Origin: Flaviramulus multivorans
GTDB lineage: Bacteria > Bacteroidota > Bacteroidia > Flavobacteriales > Flavobacteriaceae
Length of the DNA stretch: 64,000 nucleotides
NCBI RefSeq assembly: GCF_021728415.1
Contig: NZ_JAKKDV010000003.1
Coordinates: 248,001-312,000, forward strand
Direction: 5' to 3'
The notes under the pieces were generated by a model. The model searched no databases. It was not told the DNA's origin and was given only the letters and a program-made list of their open reading frames with translations. The position numbers and the translations under genes are program-made. The first letter of the stretch is position 1. Each line of letters begins with the position of its first letter. Of this stretch, positions 1 through 10,011 are shown piece after piece.

Positions 1-1545
1 TGTACGCTTAATATATCCTGCATGCGAAATAGTAATAACAACTTTTTCATCTGGAATCATATCTTCAATACTCAAATCACCACCAGCGTATTCAATAGTA
101 GAACGACGTTCGTCACCGTATTTATCACGAATTACTTCTAATTCTGATTTTATGATGTCCATTCTGCGCTCTTTCTTATCCAAGATATCTTTTAAATCTT
201 CAATGGTTTTCATCAATTCATCATATTCAGAGCGTAATTTGTCTTGCTCTAAACCTGTTAATTGACGTAATCGCATTTCAACTATAGCTTTTGCTTGAAT
301 TTCTGAAAGCTTGAAACGTTCTATTAATTTCTCTCGTGCTTCATCAGCATTTGAAGAGGCTCTAATTAAAGCTATAACTTCATCGATATTATCGGAAGCA
401 ATAATTAAACCTTCTAAAATATGTGCGCGCTCTTCTGCTTTTCTTAATTCATAAGTAGTTCGCCTTACTACAACTTCGTGTCTGTGTTCAACAAAATAAT
501 GAATAAGCTCTTTAAGGTTTAAAAGCTGTGGACGCCCTTTAACTAATGCAATGTTATTTACACTAAATGAGGATTGTAGCGCCGTATATTTGTATAATTT
601 GTTTAATACAATATTTGGTATTGCATCACGCTTTAAAACGTAAACGATGCGCATCCCGTTTCTATCTGATTCATCACGAATAGTAGCAATACCTTCCAGC
701 TTCTTATCGTTAACCAAATCTGCCGTTTTTTTTATCATTTCAGCTTTGTTAATCTGGTATGGAATCTCAGTTACAATGATGCACTCACGTCCTTGAACTT
801 CTTCAATAATTGCTTTACCGCGAATAACAATACGCCCGCGACCTGTATGGAATGCTTCTTTTACTCCATCATATCCGTAAATTGTTCCTCCCGTCGGAAA
901 ATCTGGCGCTTTTACATGCTTAATTAATTCATCAATTTCAATCTCACTGTTGTCAATATAAGCTATCGTACCATTAACCACCTCAGTCAAATTATGAGGA
1001 GGCATATTGGTTGCCATACCTACCGCTATACCTGATGCACCATTCACTAAAAGTCCTGGAATACGAGTAGGTAATACTGTAGGTTCTTGTAAAGTGTCAT
1101 CAAAATTTAATTTATGATCAACGGTTTCCTTTTCAATATCTGCCAACATATCTTCAGATATCTTTCGCATGCGTGCTTCTGTATAACGCATTGCTGCTGG
1201 ACTATCACCATCAATAGAACCAAAATTTCCTTGACCATCTACAAGCATATAACGCAAACTCCATTCTTGAGCCATACGTACCATAGCATCATATACTGAT
1301 GTATCTCCATGTGGGTGATATTTTCCTAAAACTTCTCCAACTATTCTTGCTGATTTTTTATGTGCTGTATTCGATCTAACACCCAATTCGTGCATACCAT
1401 AAAGTACACGTCTATGAACCGGTTTTAAACCATCTCTTACATCTGGTAAAGCACGTGACACAATGACCGACATTGAATAATCAATGTATGCCGATTTCAT
1501 CTCATCCTCAATGTTAATAGGGATCAATTTTTCTCCTTCTGCCAT
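1..1545 (-). CDS. gyrA: DNA gyrase subunit A, N-terminal 515 residues (runs off the left edge)
   Basis: This encodes the breakage-reunion subunit of the type II topoisomerase that introduces negative supercoils. I translated it from the reverse strand, starting at the ATG at 1545 ([16 protein letters not shown]). The catalytic tyrosine is Y121 in AAMRYTEAR, and the quinolone-determining stretch [10 protein letters not shown] has Thr at residue 82 and Asp at 86. The long coiled-coil tower (around residues 360-480) is present, and the frame is open to base 1. The C-terminal beta-pinwheel lies outside the window. It is divergent from clpC. Identity is certain from the family motifs. Confidence 0.97.
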   Translation of the reverse strand, partial: MAEGEKLIPINIEDEMKSAYIDYSMSVIVSRALPDVRDGLKPVHRRVLYGMHELGVRSNTAHKKSARIVGEVLGKYHPHGDTSVYDAMVRMAQEWSLRYMLVDGQGNFGSIDGDSPAAMRYTEARMRKISEDMLADIEKETVDHKLNFDDTLQEPTVLPTRIPGLLVNGASGIAVGMATNMPPHNLTEVVNGTIAYIDNSEIEIDELIKHVKAPDFPTGGTIYGYDGVKEAFHTGRGRIVIRGKAIIEEVQGRECIIVTEIPYQINKAEMIKKTADLVNDKKLEGIATIRDESDRNGMRIVYVLKRDAIPNIVLNKLYKYTALQSSFSVNNIALVKGRPQLLNLKELIHYFVEHRHEVVVRRTTYELRKAEERAHILEGLIIASDNIDEVIALIRASSNADEAREKLIERFKLSEIQAKAIVEMRLRQLTGLEQDKLRSEYDELMKTIEDLKDILDKKERRMDIIKSELEVIRDKYGDERRSTIEYAGGDLSIEDMIPDEKVVITISHAGYIKRT

Positions 1546-1754
1546 ATATAATTTAATTTAATTTTTATCTGTATTTCCAAACATGCTAATATAAGTATTT
1601 CGATAGTTACGGTAGGTCTTTTAATCGTATTTTTAGGTTTTTTTTATTAACAATTTCACTCTACTTTTTAGTTAATAAGTATCCCCCAAAAAGTTTTGAT
1701 TTTATAAAGATTTTTTCGTCAATTAGCACCAAACAGACATTTTTAGGTATAGTT

Positions 1755-1786
1755 TTTGCCTTAAGTAAAATGTTTTAGTATTTTTA
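1755..1786 (+). promoter_or_regulatory. Probable clpC promoter (Bacteroidota type)
   Basis: A TTTG at 1755-1758 is followed after 20 bases by TATTTTTA at 1779-1786. This matches the Bacteroidota -33/-7 pattern (TTTG, then TAnnTTTG) with one mismatch in the last base. It lies 20 bases upstream of the clpC start, in the 261-base gyrA-clpC divergent spacer. Confidence 0.55.
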
Positions 1787-1806
1787 ATGCAGAAAGGACA
1801 CTATTT

Positions 1807-4353
1807 ATGGATGATAATTTTTCCCCAAGAGTAAAAGATGTTATTGCTTTTAGTAAAGAAGAAGCATTACGCTTAGGCCATGATTTTATTGGCACTGAGC
1901 ATTTAATGCTTGGGCTTTTGCGTGATGGAAACGGAAAGGCAATTAATATATTAAACGCTCTGGATATTGATTTAAATCATTTACGACGTAAAGTTGAAAT
2001 TTTAAGTCCTGCGAACCCCAATATTGCTGTAGCTTCCAATCAAAAAAAGAACTTACACCTTACACGACAAGCAGAACGCGCTTTAAAAACAACCTTTTTA
2101 GAAGCAAAATTATTTCAAAGTACATCTATAAATACAGCGCATTTATTGCTTTGTATTTTAAGGAATGAAAACGACCCTACTACCAAACTTTTAAATAAAT
2201 TAAAAGTGGACTACGACAATGTTAAAGAACAATTCAAATTTATGATCACAAACGACAACGACTATATAGAGCCTAAGGCTGAATTTCAAGACGATGATGC
2301 AAACGCTGAAGATGAAGCTGCAAAGGATAATATTTTTAATGCACCAGCTGGTAAGTCTAACAAAAAATCTAAAACGCCCGTTTTAGATAATTTTGGTAGG
2401 GATTTAACCGCTTTAGCCGAAGAAGGCAAGTTAGACCCAGTAGTGGGTAGAGAAAAAGAAATACAACGGGTTTCTCAGGTTTTAAGTAGAAGAAAGAAAA
2501 ATAACCCACTTTTAATTGGTGAACCTGGTGTCGGTAAATCTGCCATTGCAGAAGGATTAGCGTTAAGAATTGTAAAAAGAAAAGTTTCTAGAATTCTTTT
2601 TAATAAGCGTGTAGTAACTTTGGATTTGGCAAGTTTAGTTGCAGGTACAAAGTATAGAGGGCAGTTTGAAGAACGTATGAAAGCCGTAATGAATGAACTT
2701 GAAAAGAATGATGACGTTATTCTTTTTATTGATGAAATTCATACAATCGTAGGTGCTGGTGGTGCCACAGGAAGTTTGGACGCATCAAACATGTTTAAAC
2801 CAGCTTTAGCTAGAGGTGAAATTCAATGTATTGGTGCTACAACACTTGATGAATACAGACAATATATTGAAAAAGATGGTGCTTTAGAACGTCGTTTTCA
2901 GAAGGTGATAGTTGAGCCTACTACGGTTGAAGAAACTATAGAAATTCTTAACAATATAAAAGCTAAATACGAAGAACATCACAATGTTGATTATACACCA
3001 GAAGCCATTGAAGCTTGTGTGAAATTAACAAACAGATATATGACAGAACGGTTTCTGCCTGACAAAGCCATAGATGCTTTAGATGAAGCTGGTTCTCGTG
3101 TACATATTACCAATATTGATGTTCCTCAGCAAATTATAGAGTTAGAAAAGCAACTTGAAGCCATTAAGGAAACAAAAAATGCTGTTGTTAGAAAGCAAAA
3201 ATATGAGGAAGCTGCAAAACTAAGAGATGATGAAAAACGCATTGAGAAAGAACTTGCTATTGCTCAAGAAAAGTGGGAAGAAGACACTAAACAGCATCGA
3301 GAAATTGTTACAGAAGATAATGTTGCGGATGTGGTTTCAATGATGACTGGTGTACCTGTAAATAGAATTGCACAGACTGAAATTAATAAATTGGCTGAAC
3401 TACCAAACCTTATTAAGGGTAAAGTAATTGGTCAAGATGAAGCAGTTGCTAAAGTGGTTAAGGCTATTCAGCGTAATCGTGCTGGACTTAAAGACCCTAA
3501 CAAGCCAATTGGTTCATTTATATTCTTAGGTCAAACAGGCGTTGGTAAAACGCAGTTAGCAAAAGTACTTTCCCGCGAATTATTCGATAGTGAAGATTCA
3601 CTTGTTAGAATTGATATGAGTGAATACATGGAAAAATTTGCTATTTCTCGCTTAATTGGGGCACCTCCAGGTTATGTTGGTTATGAAGAAGGTGGGCAAT
3701 TAACTGAAAAAGTAAGACGCAAGCCATACGCAGTGATTCTTTTGGATGAAATTGAAAAAGCGCATCCAGACGTATTTAATATGTTACTCCAAGTTTTAGA
3801 CGATGGCTATTTGACTGATAGTCTAGGAAGAAAAATTGACTTTAGAAATACTATCATAATTATGACATCTAACATTGGAGCCAGAAAGCTAAAAGATTTT
3901 GGTACGGGTATTGGTTTTGGTACAGCTTCACAGAAAGCTCAGGAAGATGCCAATGCAAGAAGTGTTATTGAAAATGCGCTTAAAAAATCTTTTGCTCCTG
4001 AATTTCTAAATAGAATTGATGATGTTGTGGTATTTAATCCATTAGAAAAAGAGGATATTAATAAAATCATCGATATCGAATTGCAAAAACTTTTAGCAAG
4101 AATTAAAGGACTTGGTTATAACCTAACGTTAACCAAAATTGCAAAAGATTTTATAGCTGAAAAAGGTTTTGACAGACAATATGGAGCACGTCCTTTAAAA
4201 AGAGCGATTCAAAAATATGTTGAAGATGCCTTAGCTGAAGAGATTGTGGCTTCTCACTTGCAAGACGGCGATAGCATTAAAATTGATTTAGATAAGAAAA
4301 CGGATGAGTTGAGTATTTCAATTGAAAAAGCTGAAAAACCTACTGAATCTTAA
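1807..4353 (+). CDS. clpC: ATP-dependent Clp protease ATP-binding subunit ClpC
   Basis: This is a two-ring AAA+ unfoldase that feeds proteins to ClpP. An N-terminal Clp_N double repeat covers about residues 1-145. The first nucleotide site has Walker A GEPGVGKS at 238-245 and Walker B LFIDE at 306-310. A UVR-like middle segment (KYEEAAKLRDDE, near 465) marks it as ClpC rather than ClpA or ClpB. The second site has GQTGVGKT at 575-582, the pore loop GYVGYEEGG near 622 and Walker B LLDEIEKAH near 645. The length of 848 residues is normal for the family. It is transcribed away from gyrA, and a strong terminator follows. Confidence 0.96.
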   Translation: MDDNFSPRVKDVIAFSKEEALRLGHDFIGTEHLMLGLLRDGNGKAINILNALDIDLNHLRRKVEILSPANPNIAVASNQKKNLHLTRQAERALKTTFLEAKLFQSTSINTAHLLLCILRNENDPTTKLLNKLKVDYDNVKEQFKFMITNDNDYIEPKAEFQDDDANAEDEAAKDNIFNAPAGKSNKKSKTPVLDNFGRDLTALAEEGKLDPVVGREKEIQRVSQVLSRRKKNNPLLIGEPGVGKSAIAEGLALRIVKRKVSRILFNKRVVTLDLASLVAGTKYRGQFEERMKAVMNELEKNDDVILFIDEIHTIVGAGGATGSLDASNMFKPALARGEIQCIGATTLDEYRQYIEKDGALERRFQKVIVEPTTVEETIEILNNIKAKYEEHHNVDYTPEAIEACVKLTNRYMTERFLPDKAIDALDEAGSRVHITNIDVPQQIIELEKQLEAIKETKNAVVRKQKYEEAAKLRDDEKRIEKELAIAQEKWEEDTKQHREIVTEDNVADVVSMMTGVPVNRIAQTEINKLAELPNLIKGKVIGQDEAVAKVVKAIQRNRAGLKDPNKPIGSFIFLGQTGVGKTQLAKVLSRELFDSEDSLVRIDMSEYMEKFAISRLIGAPPGYVGYEEGGQLTEKVRRKPYAVILLDEIEKAHPDVFNMLLQVLDDGYLTDSLGRKIDFRNTIIIMTSNIGARKLKDFGTGIGFGTASQKAQEDANARSVIENALKKSFAPEFLNRIDDVVVFNPLEKEDINKIIDIELQKLLARIKGLGYNLTLTKIAKDFIAEKGFDRQYGARPLKRAIQKYVEDALAEEIVASHLQDGDSIKIDLDKKTDELSISIEKAEKPTES

Positions 4354-4375
4354 TAAATCATTATTTTAATAAATT

Positions 4376-4412
4376 AAAATCCTACTAATTAAACTTGGTA
4401 GGATTTTTTTTT
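4376..4412 (+). terminator. Rho-independent terminator after clpC
   Basis: The 10-base arms AAAATCCTAC (4376-4385) and GTAGGATTTT (4398-4407) can pair and are followed by a run of T to 4412. It lies 22 bases after the clpC stop codon and before the sigma factor gene, so the two are probably separate transcripts. Confidence 0.85.
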
Positions 4413-4469
4413 GATAAAACTGTAACAAACTAAAAAAGTATTAATCTATATTTTAATAACTAGAATTTT

Positions 4470-5033
4470 TTGACGCCAACCCAATTAAATAATGAACAGC
4501 TAATCGAGCTCTGTAAATCTGGGAACCAATCTGCGCAATTGGAAATTTACAACAGATATTACAAAGCAATGTACAATACGTCTTTAAGAATTGTAAAGAA
4601 TAGTTATGAAGCAGAAGATGTTATGCAAGATTCATTATTAGTCGCCTTTACAAAGTTAAATGATTTGAATGACACAAAAATTTTTGGAGCTTGGTTAAAA
4701 AGAATAGTTATCAATAAAAGCATTTATCATTATAAGAAGAAGAACAAATATCAAGAGGTAGCTTTAGATGATATCCTTTACAAAGTTGAAGACGAGTCTA
4801 ACGGAATTGAAAGTGATTATGAGTTTACAAATTTACAAGCACAGCAAGTTTTAAACACCATGAAAACACTTAAAGACAACTACAGAATTGCCTTAACATT
4901 AAACTTAATAGAAGGTTATGATTATGAGGAGATTTGTGATATTATGAATTTAACCAATGCCAATTGCAGAACAACCATTTCAAGAGCTAAGGAAAGTTTA
5001 AGACAAAAGTTGCAAACGTCAATATTGCATTAA
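4470..5033 (+). CDS. ECF-type RNA polymerase sigma factor (TTG start)
   Basis: This is a 187-residue sigma-70 family protein with only regions 2 and 4. Region 2 has EAEDVMQDSLL (around 48-58) and AWLKRIVINKS. Region 4 has GYDYEEICDIMNLT followed by a recognition helix ending in TTISRAKESLRQKL. The only plausible start is TTG at 4470, because a stop codon (4461) lies just upstream in frame and the nearest ATG is in another frame. The next gene has an anti-sigma-like layout and the two after it encode secreted proteins, so the factor probably controls an envelope operon that includes itself. The target genes are inferred. Confidence 0.9.
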   Translation: MTPTQLNNEQLIELCKSGNQSAQLEIYNRYYKAMYNTSLRIVKNSYEAEDVMQDSLLVAFTKLNDLNDTKIFGAWLKRIVINKSIYHYKKKNKYQEVALDDILYKVEDESNGIESDYEFTNLQAQQVLNTMKTLKDNYRIALTLNLIEGYDYEEICDIMNLTNANCRTTISRAKESLRQKLQTSILH

Positions 5034-5135
5034 ATCTACAGAAACATGAAATGAGCCATTATAAGAAGTTGACACCAAACAAAATAATTATTGGCGAATT
5101 ACATCTGACCGATAAAAACGATAAAATTAAAACAG

Positions 5136-5708
5136 ATGAAAAAAAATACTATAGAAGATTTATTTACCCATCTAAAAAATGATTTTGACTTTGAAGAACC
5201 AAAAGCGAATCATGAACGACGCTTTTTAGGCAAACTAAATAATAATGGCGAGCTACAACTAGTTAATGCTCCAAAACAAAGGCGTCGTTTATGGAAACCA
5301 CTAATTGGTGTAGCCGCCTCTATAGTATTACTTCTTACAGTATTTATTAGTTCTAAACCAGAGGATGCCATAGGGGATTTAGCAAGTGTATCTCCACAAA
5401 TGGCAGAAACGCAAGATTTTTTTACGCTTACAATCAATGAAGAATTAACTAAATTAAATCAAGAATCATCTCCAGAGGTACAAGGTTTAATCAATGATGC
5501 CTTGGCACAAATAAAAAAATTAGAAGAAGATTATTCATTATTAAAAGAGGATTTGATAGAAAGTGGCGACGACAATAGAGTCATTTATGCCATGATATCA
5601 AACTTTCAAAATAGAATAGACATCTTGCAAAACACACTGGATCAAATAAAACAGGTAAAACAGTTAAAAAATTCATCAAATTATGAAGCATCTGAAACTA
5701 TAATTTAA
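5136..5708 (+). CDS. Putative membrane anti-sigma factor
   Basis: This 190-residue protein has a cytoplasmic N-terminal part of about 53 residues, one membrane helix (PLIGVAASIVLLLTVFI, around 55-72) and a periplasmic part rich in charged heptads (around 100-180) that should form a coiled coil. That topology, directly after an ECF sigma gene, is what is expected of a single-pass anti-sigma factor, but I do not see a classical zinc-binding anti-sigma motif. The 102 bases between the two genes hold no other convincing gene. The role is inferred from position and topology. Confidence 0.65.
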   Translation: MKKNTIEDLFTHLKNDFDFEEPKANHERRFLGKLNNNGELQLVNAPKQRRRLWKPLIGVAASIVLLLTVFISSKPEDAIGDLASVSPQMAETQDFFTLTINEELTKLNQESSPEVQGLINDALAQIKKLEEDYSLLKEDLIESGDDNRVIYAMISNFQNRIDILQNTLDQIKQVKQLKNSSNYEASETII

Positions 5709-5773
5709 ATAAAATCATCAAATTAATTCAGATGTCAAAAAACGACATTAATCAATAACTAAAAAACGATCAC

Positions 5774-6862
5774 ATGAAACGAGCATTACAACTTAAAACC
5801 TTATTAGTATTATTAATACTTCCTCTATTTCTGTCTGCTTCAAATGAAGTAAAAGACAAACACTCAAAAACCAAAACTATTAAAAAAGAGTTTTCAGTAA
5901 ACTCTACTGCAACTTTAAAAGTTAATAATAGCTACGGAAATTTAGATGTAGTTACCTGGAATGAAAATCGAATAGTTTTTGAAATAACAATTACAACCTC
6001 AGGAAATGACGAAGAAAAAGTTGAAGAAAAACTAAAAGATATTGATGTAGTCTTTTCAGCAACAACAGATTTGGTCTCTGCTGAAACTAAGTTTAACAAG
6101 AACAACTCAAAATCCTGGTGGAAATGGAACAACAAGAACAATGTAAATATGAAAATTAATTATGTAGTTAAAATGCCTATTACAGGTAAAGTTAATTTGA
6201 ACAATGATTATGGCAACATTAACCTAGAAAAGTTAGAAGGAAAAGCAGAAATTAATTGTGATTACGGGAAAATTACTACCAAAGAACTTATGGCCGATGG
6301 TAATGTTTTAAATTTTGACTACACAAAGGGGTGTTATTTTGAATACATAAAAAGTGGTAAAATAAATGCAGACTATAGTGATTACACGGTTTCAAAAACT
6401 AAAAACCTAGATATTAATGCAGATTACACGAACTCCAAAATAGAGGTTGCTGAAGACGTTAATTATAATTGTGACTACGGAAATATAAAAATTGACAAGG
6501 TTAATAACATAACTGGTAACGGGGATTATTTAACCACCATTATTGGAGATGTGTACAAAAATGTGTCTATAAAGGCAGATTATGGTTCTATAAAAATAAA
6601 TAGAATGACTGAAAATGCTGGAAATGTTAGCATTAAGTCTGACTATACTGGTATTAAAATTGGTTACGCACCACAATACAATTTTAGTTTTGAAATTAAT
6701 TTGCAATATGCATCATTAAATAGTGGTAATGACTTAGAGTTTTCTAAAAAAACTGAAAAATCTTTTGATAAATATTATTCAGGACACTATGGAAGTAATT
6801 CTACAGGAAACAAAATTAATATCTCATCCGAATACGGGAGTTTAACATTATTCAAAAATTAA
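5774..6862 (+). CDS. Secreted DUF4097-like repeat protein
   Basis: A signal peptide (MKRALQLKTLLVLLILPLFLSAS) leads a 362-residue protein. From about residue 50 a short unit recurs whose core is DYG or DYxxxK (NNDYGNINL, NCDYGKITT, NADYSDY, NCDYGNIKI, KADYGSIKI, KSDYTGIKI, SSEYGSLTL). These short alternating strands suggest a right-handed beta-helix or solenoid, as in DUF4097-type adhesin-like proteins. It lies 65 bases after the anti-sigma-like gene and 25 bases before a related beta-solenoid protein, so all four genes are probably one transcript. The ligand is unknown. Confidence 0.75.
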   Translation: MKRALQLKTLLVLLILPLFLSASNEVKDKHSKTKTIKKEFSVNSTATLKVNNSYGNLDVVTWNENRIVFEITITTSGNDEEKVEEKLKDIDVVFSATTDLVSAETKFNKNNSKSWWKWNNKNNVNMKINYVVKMPITGKVNLNNDYGNINLEKLEGKAEINCDYGKITTKELMADGNVLNFDYTKGCYFEYIKSGKINADYSDYTVSKTKNLDINADYTNSKIEVAEDVNYNCDYGNIKIDKVNNITGNGDYLTTIIGDVYKNVSIKADYGSIKINRMTENAGNVSIKSDYTGIKIGYAPQYNFSFEINLQYASLNSGNDLEFSKKTEKSFDKYYSGHYGSNSTGNKINISSEYGSLTLFKN

Positions 6863-6887
6863 TCAAATCACAATAAAATAAATCAAA

Positions 6888-7616
6888 ATGAAAACATTAA
6901 TCAAAAAACAAACAGTATTATTTATCATTGCTCTATTAGTTTCAACAATATCAAACGCTCAATGGAAAAAAGTTAAAGGCAATGGCAATATGACCACAGA
7001 AACTAGAACAACTTCCGACTATGAAGGAATAAAATGTGCTGGTTCGTTTGACTACAAATTAGTAAGCGGTACCGAAGGGCAAATAAAAATTGAGGCTGAA
7101 GAAAATTTACTTGAATATATTATAGTTGAAGTAAAGGAAAATAATCTAGTGGTTAAAACTAAAAAAGGAGTAAGTCTAAACCCAAGTAATAAACATGGAA
7201 TTGTCATCACTATTCCTTTTAAAGACATTAACAAAATTTCACTAGCTGGTTCCGGAGATTTATGGAATGAAGATAAAATAAACGCAACAAACCTTTATGT
7301 TTCACTTGCTGGTTCGGGAGATATAATTTTAGATATAAATACAACATCAGTTAAAGCGTCCATTGCTGGTTCTGGAGATTTATCTTTAAAGGGGAATACA
7401 ACCAATTTAGAAGCTCGTGTAGCGGGATCAGGAGATTTTCATGGCTTTGATTTACAATCAAACAATACTGATGTTTCAATAGCTGGTTCTGGAGATGCAA
7501 AAGTTGTTAGCAATGAAACTTTAAAAGCTCGAGTGGCAGGTTCTGGAGATATTGTTTATAAAGGCAACCCAAAAATGGATACAAAAGTATCTGGATCTGG
7601 CAGTATTACAAATTAA
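6888..7616 (+). CDS. Secreted head-GIN domain protein (DUF2807, putative adhesin)
   Basis: A 242-residue protein with a signal peptide ending near SNAQ (residue 24). From about residue 118 the unit AGSGD recurs six times at roughly 20-residue spacing and ends as SGSGSITN. This glycine-rich turn defines the DUF2807 'auto-transporter adhesin head GIN' family, whose fold is a beta-solenoid. It closes the probable sigma/anti-sigma operon and is followed by a strong bidirectional terminator. Surface or periplasmic location is likely. The function is not established for the family. Confidence 0.85.
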   Translation: MKTLIKKQTVLFIIALLVSTISNAQWKKVKGNGNMTTETRTTSDYEGIKCAGSFDYKLVSGTEGQIKIEAEENLLEYIIVEVKENNLVVKTKKGVSLNPSNKHGIVITIPFKDINKISLAGSGDLWNEDKINATNLYVSLAGSGDIILDINTTSVKASIAGSGDLSLKGNTTNLEARVAGSGDFHGFDLQSNNTDVSIAGSGDAKVVSNETLKARVAGSGDIVYKGNPKMDTKVSGSGSITN

Positions 7617-7634
7617 TTTTTAAGTATAATTTGA

Positions 7635-7664
7635 AAAGCAACAATGCAGATTGTTGCTTTTTTT
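7635..7664. terminator. Bidirectional terminator between the DUF2807 gene and the MFS gene
   Basis: The perfect 10-base arms AAAGCAACAA (7635-7644) and TTGTTGCTTT (7651-7660) enclose a 6-base loop and are flanked by A and T runs on both sides. It serves the plus-strand operon and overlaps the stop codon of the convergent minus-strand transporter. Confidence 0.85.
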
Positions 7665-8964
7665 ATGTATTATGTTTTGGAACTCTAAATAACAGAATTA
7701 TTCCAAAGAAAAAGAATATGAATAAAAACAAAATACCGTTACGCATACTCCCTGTGATTTGGTCAATAAATGCAAAAATTACCATACCGATTACAATCCC
7801 TATTTTTTCTGCAACATCATAAAAACTAAAGTATGATGTTGTATCATCCGTTTCTGGTAAAAACTTTGAATAAGTAGATCGTGCTAAGGATTGAATGCCT
7901 CCCATGACCAACCCAACTATACTTGCCGCAATATAAAACTGCATGGGTGTTTCCATAAAATAGGCATAAAAACACAAGCTCATCCAAATTAAATTCACAC
8001 CAATAAGTGTTCTTATATTTCCGAATTTTGAAGAGGCTCTAGAGGTTAAAATGGCTCCTAAAACTGCTACTAACTGAATGACTAAAATACTAACAATTAA
8101 CCCTGTAGTTTTGGCTTCACTACTTCCCCAAGCTATTTCTTCTTCACCAAAATAAACGGCTACTAGCATAATAGTTTGCACCGCCATACTAAATACAAAG
8201 AAGGCATATAAATAACGCTTCAATCTTAGGTTTTTCTTTAAGTCTTTCCAAACCAATCGTAACTCTTTAAAACCATTAAATACAACATCTTTGGTTACCT
8301 TATGTCCATTTGATGTGCCCTTTGGTAACCAATAAAATGAATATTGACTGAATAATGCCCACCATATACCGACTGTTATAAACGAATAACGCATCATTTG
8401 CATTTTAGAAGCACCATCATCTTGACTCATCACCATAGCTAAATTTACTATAAGTAAAATTACACTACCAAAATAGCCCATTGAGAAACCTTTAGCACTC
8501 ACACTATCCTGCTGTTCTGGAAAAGCAATATCTGGCAAATAGGAATTATAAAACACCAAACTTCCCCAATATCCTATTAATCCCATAAAATAGAATAATA
8601 GGCTTAAGTGAATACCTTCAGGTGAAATATCGAACCAATACAAACCAATGCAACCAGCACTTCCAACGTAGCAAAAGAATTTTAAAAAATTCTTTTTATT
8701 TCCAACATAATCTGCAATTCCTGAAAGGATTGGAGAGGTAAAAACCACCACTAAAAACGTAAAAGCCGTCACAAAAGTAATGAGTGCAGTACTTTTAAAC
8801 TCAAAGCCAAAAGCTTGAACCGTTTTTATTTCTGATAAAAAAAGCGCTGAATAAAATATTGGGAATATAGAAGACGCAATAGTTAATGTATAAACCGAAT
8901 TTGCCCAATCGTAAAATGCCCAAGCATTAAGAAGTTTTTTACTCCCTTTTTCTAATGTTGCCAT
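7663..8964 (-). CDS. MFS transporter, UMF1/Atg22-like family
   Basis: This 433-residue integral membrane protein has about twelve hydrophobic segments. The opening (LLNAWAFYDWANSVYTLTI) is characteristic of the Atg22/UMF1 branch of the major facilitator superfamily. A hydrophilic central loop (around 215-245) separates the two six-helix halves. Yeast Atg22 exports amino acids from the vacuole, but the substrate of the bacterial members is not known. It shares a 57-base spacer with the downstream M48 gene on the same strand. Confidence 0.85.
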   Translation of the reverse strand: MATLEKGSKKLLNAWAFYDWANSVYTLTIASSIFPIFYSALFLSEIKTVQAFGFEFKSTALITFVTAFTFLVVVFTSPILSGIADYVGNKKNFLKFFCYVGSAGCIGLYWFDISPEGIHLSLLFYFMGLIGYWGSLVFYNSYLPDIAFPEQQDSVSAKGFSMGYFGSVILLIVNLAMVMSQDDGASKMQMMRYSFITVGIWWALFSQYSFYWLPKGTSNGHKVTKDVVFNGFKELRLVWKDLKKNLRLKRYLYAFFVFSMAVQTIMLVAVYFGEEEIAWGSSEAKTTGLIVSILVIQLVAVLGAILTSRASSKFGNIRTLIGVNLIWMSLCFYAYFMETPMQFYIAASIVGLVMGGIQSLARSTYSKFLPETDDTTSYFSFYDVAEKIGIVIGMVIFAFIDQITGSMRNGILFLFIFFFFGIILLFRVPKHNT

Positions 8965-9021
8965 AATAAAAAAGCTGCTCTTTTGTGAGCAGCTTCTAAA
9001 GTAATCAAATATTTTATATAA

Positions 9022-9852
9022 CTAGAATTTTCCTAGTGGTCTAAATTCATTAATACCATATTTTTTTGCTTCAGTTTTAGCTAAAGGTGCTAATTTTTGA
9101 AGTTCTGCAATACGCGAATCGTTTGAAGGGTGTGTACTCAAAAATTCGGGTGGTGCTTGTCCTCCACTATTAGCTTTCATACGTTTCCATAATTCTGCAG
9201 CTTCATCAGGATTATAACCAGCCACTGCCATTAAATAAAGACCAATTTTATCTGCTTCCGTTTCATGGCCTCTACTAAACGGCAACATCACTCCTACTGT
9301 TGAACCTACACCATAGGCTTGGTTAAACATTTCTCTAGATTGATCATCTTTAATTGCTACATTTCCCGCAACCGCACCTAATTGTTGAAGCATTCCTGCA
9401 CTCATACGTTGTTGTCCGTGATTAGCTAGCGCATGAGCCACTTCATGCCCCATAATAGCAGCAATAGCTGTTTCATTTTCGGCAATAGGCAAAATACCAG
9501 TATAAAATACTATTTTTCCACCAGGCATACACCAAGCATTCACTGTAGCATCATTTACCAAATTATATTCCCATTTATAATCTTTTAAATACCCTTGTAG
9601 TCCGTTGGCATTCATCCATCGCTCTGCAGCCACCGCTATTCTTTGCCCTACGCGTTTAATCATTTCAGCATCTTTAGTACCAGTAACCACCTTGTTTTCA
9701 GATAAAAACTGATTATACTGAGCAAACGAAGAAGGAAATATTTGAGAATTAGGCACTAATGCTAATGTTTTTTTTCCTGTAAATGGATTTGTTGCACAAG
9801 CAATTATTAATAGTGCTATTCCTAATGTTAAAATTGTTTTCTTCAAATTCAT
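9022..9852 (-). CDS. M48 family zinc metalloprotease, lipoprotein
   Basis: This 276-residue protein has a lipoprotein signal (LLIIAC, lipidated Cys19). The zinc-binding HEVAH is at 136-140 and the third-ligand motif ETEAD at 197-201, as in the LoiP/BepA/YcaL branch of peptidase family M48. These periplasmic or outer-membrane-anchored enzymes remove misfolded outer membrane proteins in other bacteria. No TPR domain like that of BepA is present. The gene lies upstream of the MFS gene on the same strand. Confidence 0.92.
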   Translation of the reverse strand: MNLKKTILTLGIALLIIACATNPFTGKKTLALVPNSQIFPSSFAQYNQFLSENKVVTGTKDAEMIKRVGQRIAVAAERWMNANGLQGYLKDYKWEYNLVNDATVNAWCMPGGKIVFYTGILPIAENETAIAAIMGHEVAHALANHGQQRMSAGMLQQLGAVAGNVAIKDDQSREMFNQAYGVGSTVGVMLPFSRGHETEADKIGLYLMAVAGYNPDEAAELWKRMKANSGGQAPPEFLSTHPSNDSRIAELQKLAPLAKTEAKKYGINEFRPLGKF

Positions 9853-10011
9853 TTTTATAAATTTTTATTTGTTTATAAAAATACAAAAATCATACCTTTA
9901 ATCTAATTCTACATTCAAATTTATGAGTTGTAAATAATAAAAATATTTATTCGTTTAACATCCCGTTATGTTTTTAATTCTGAAACGACTATTTTTAATA
10001 AAAAATAAAAC

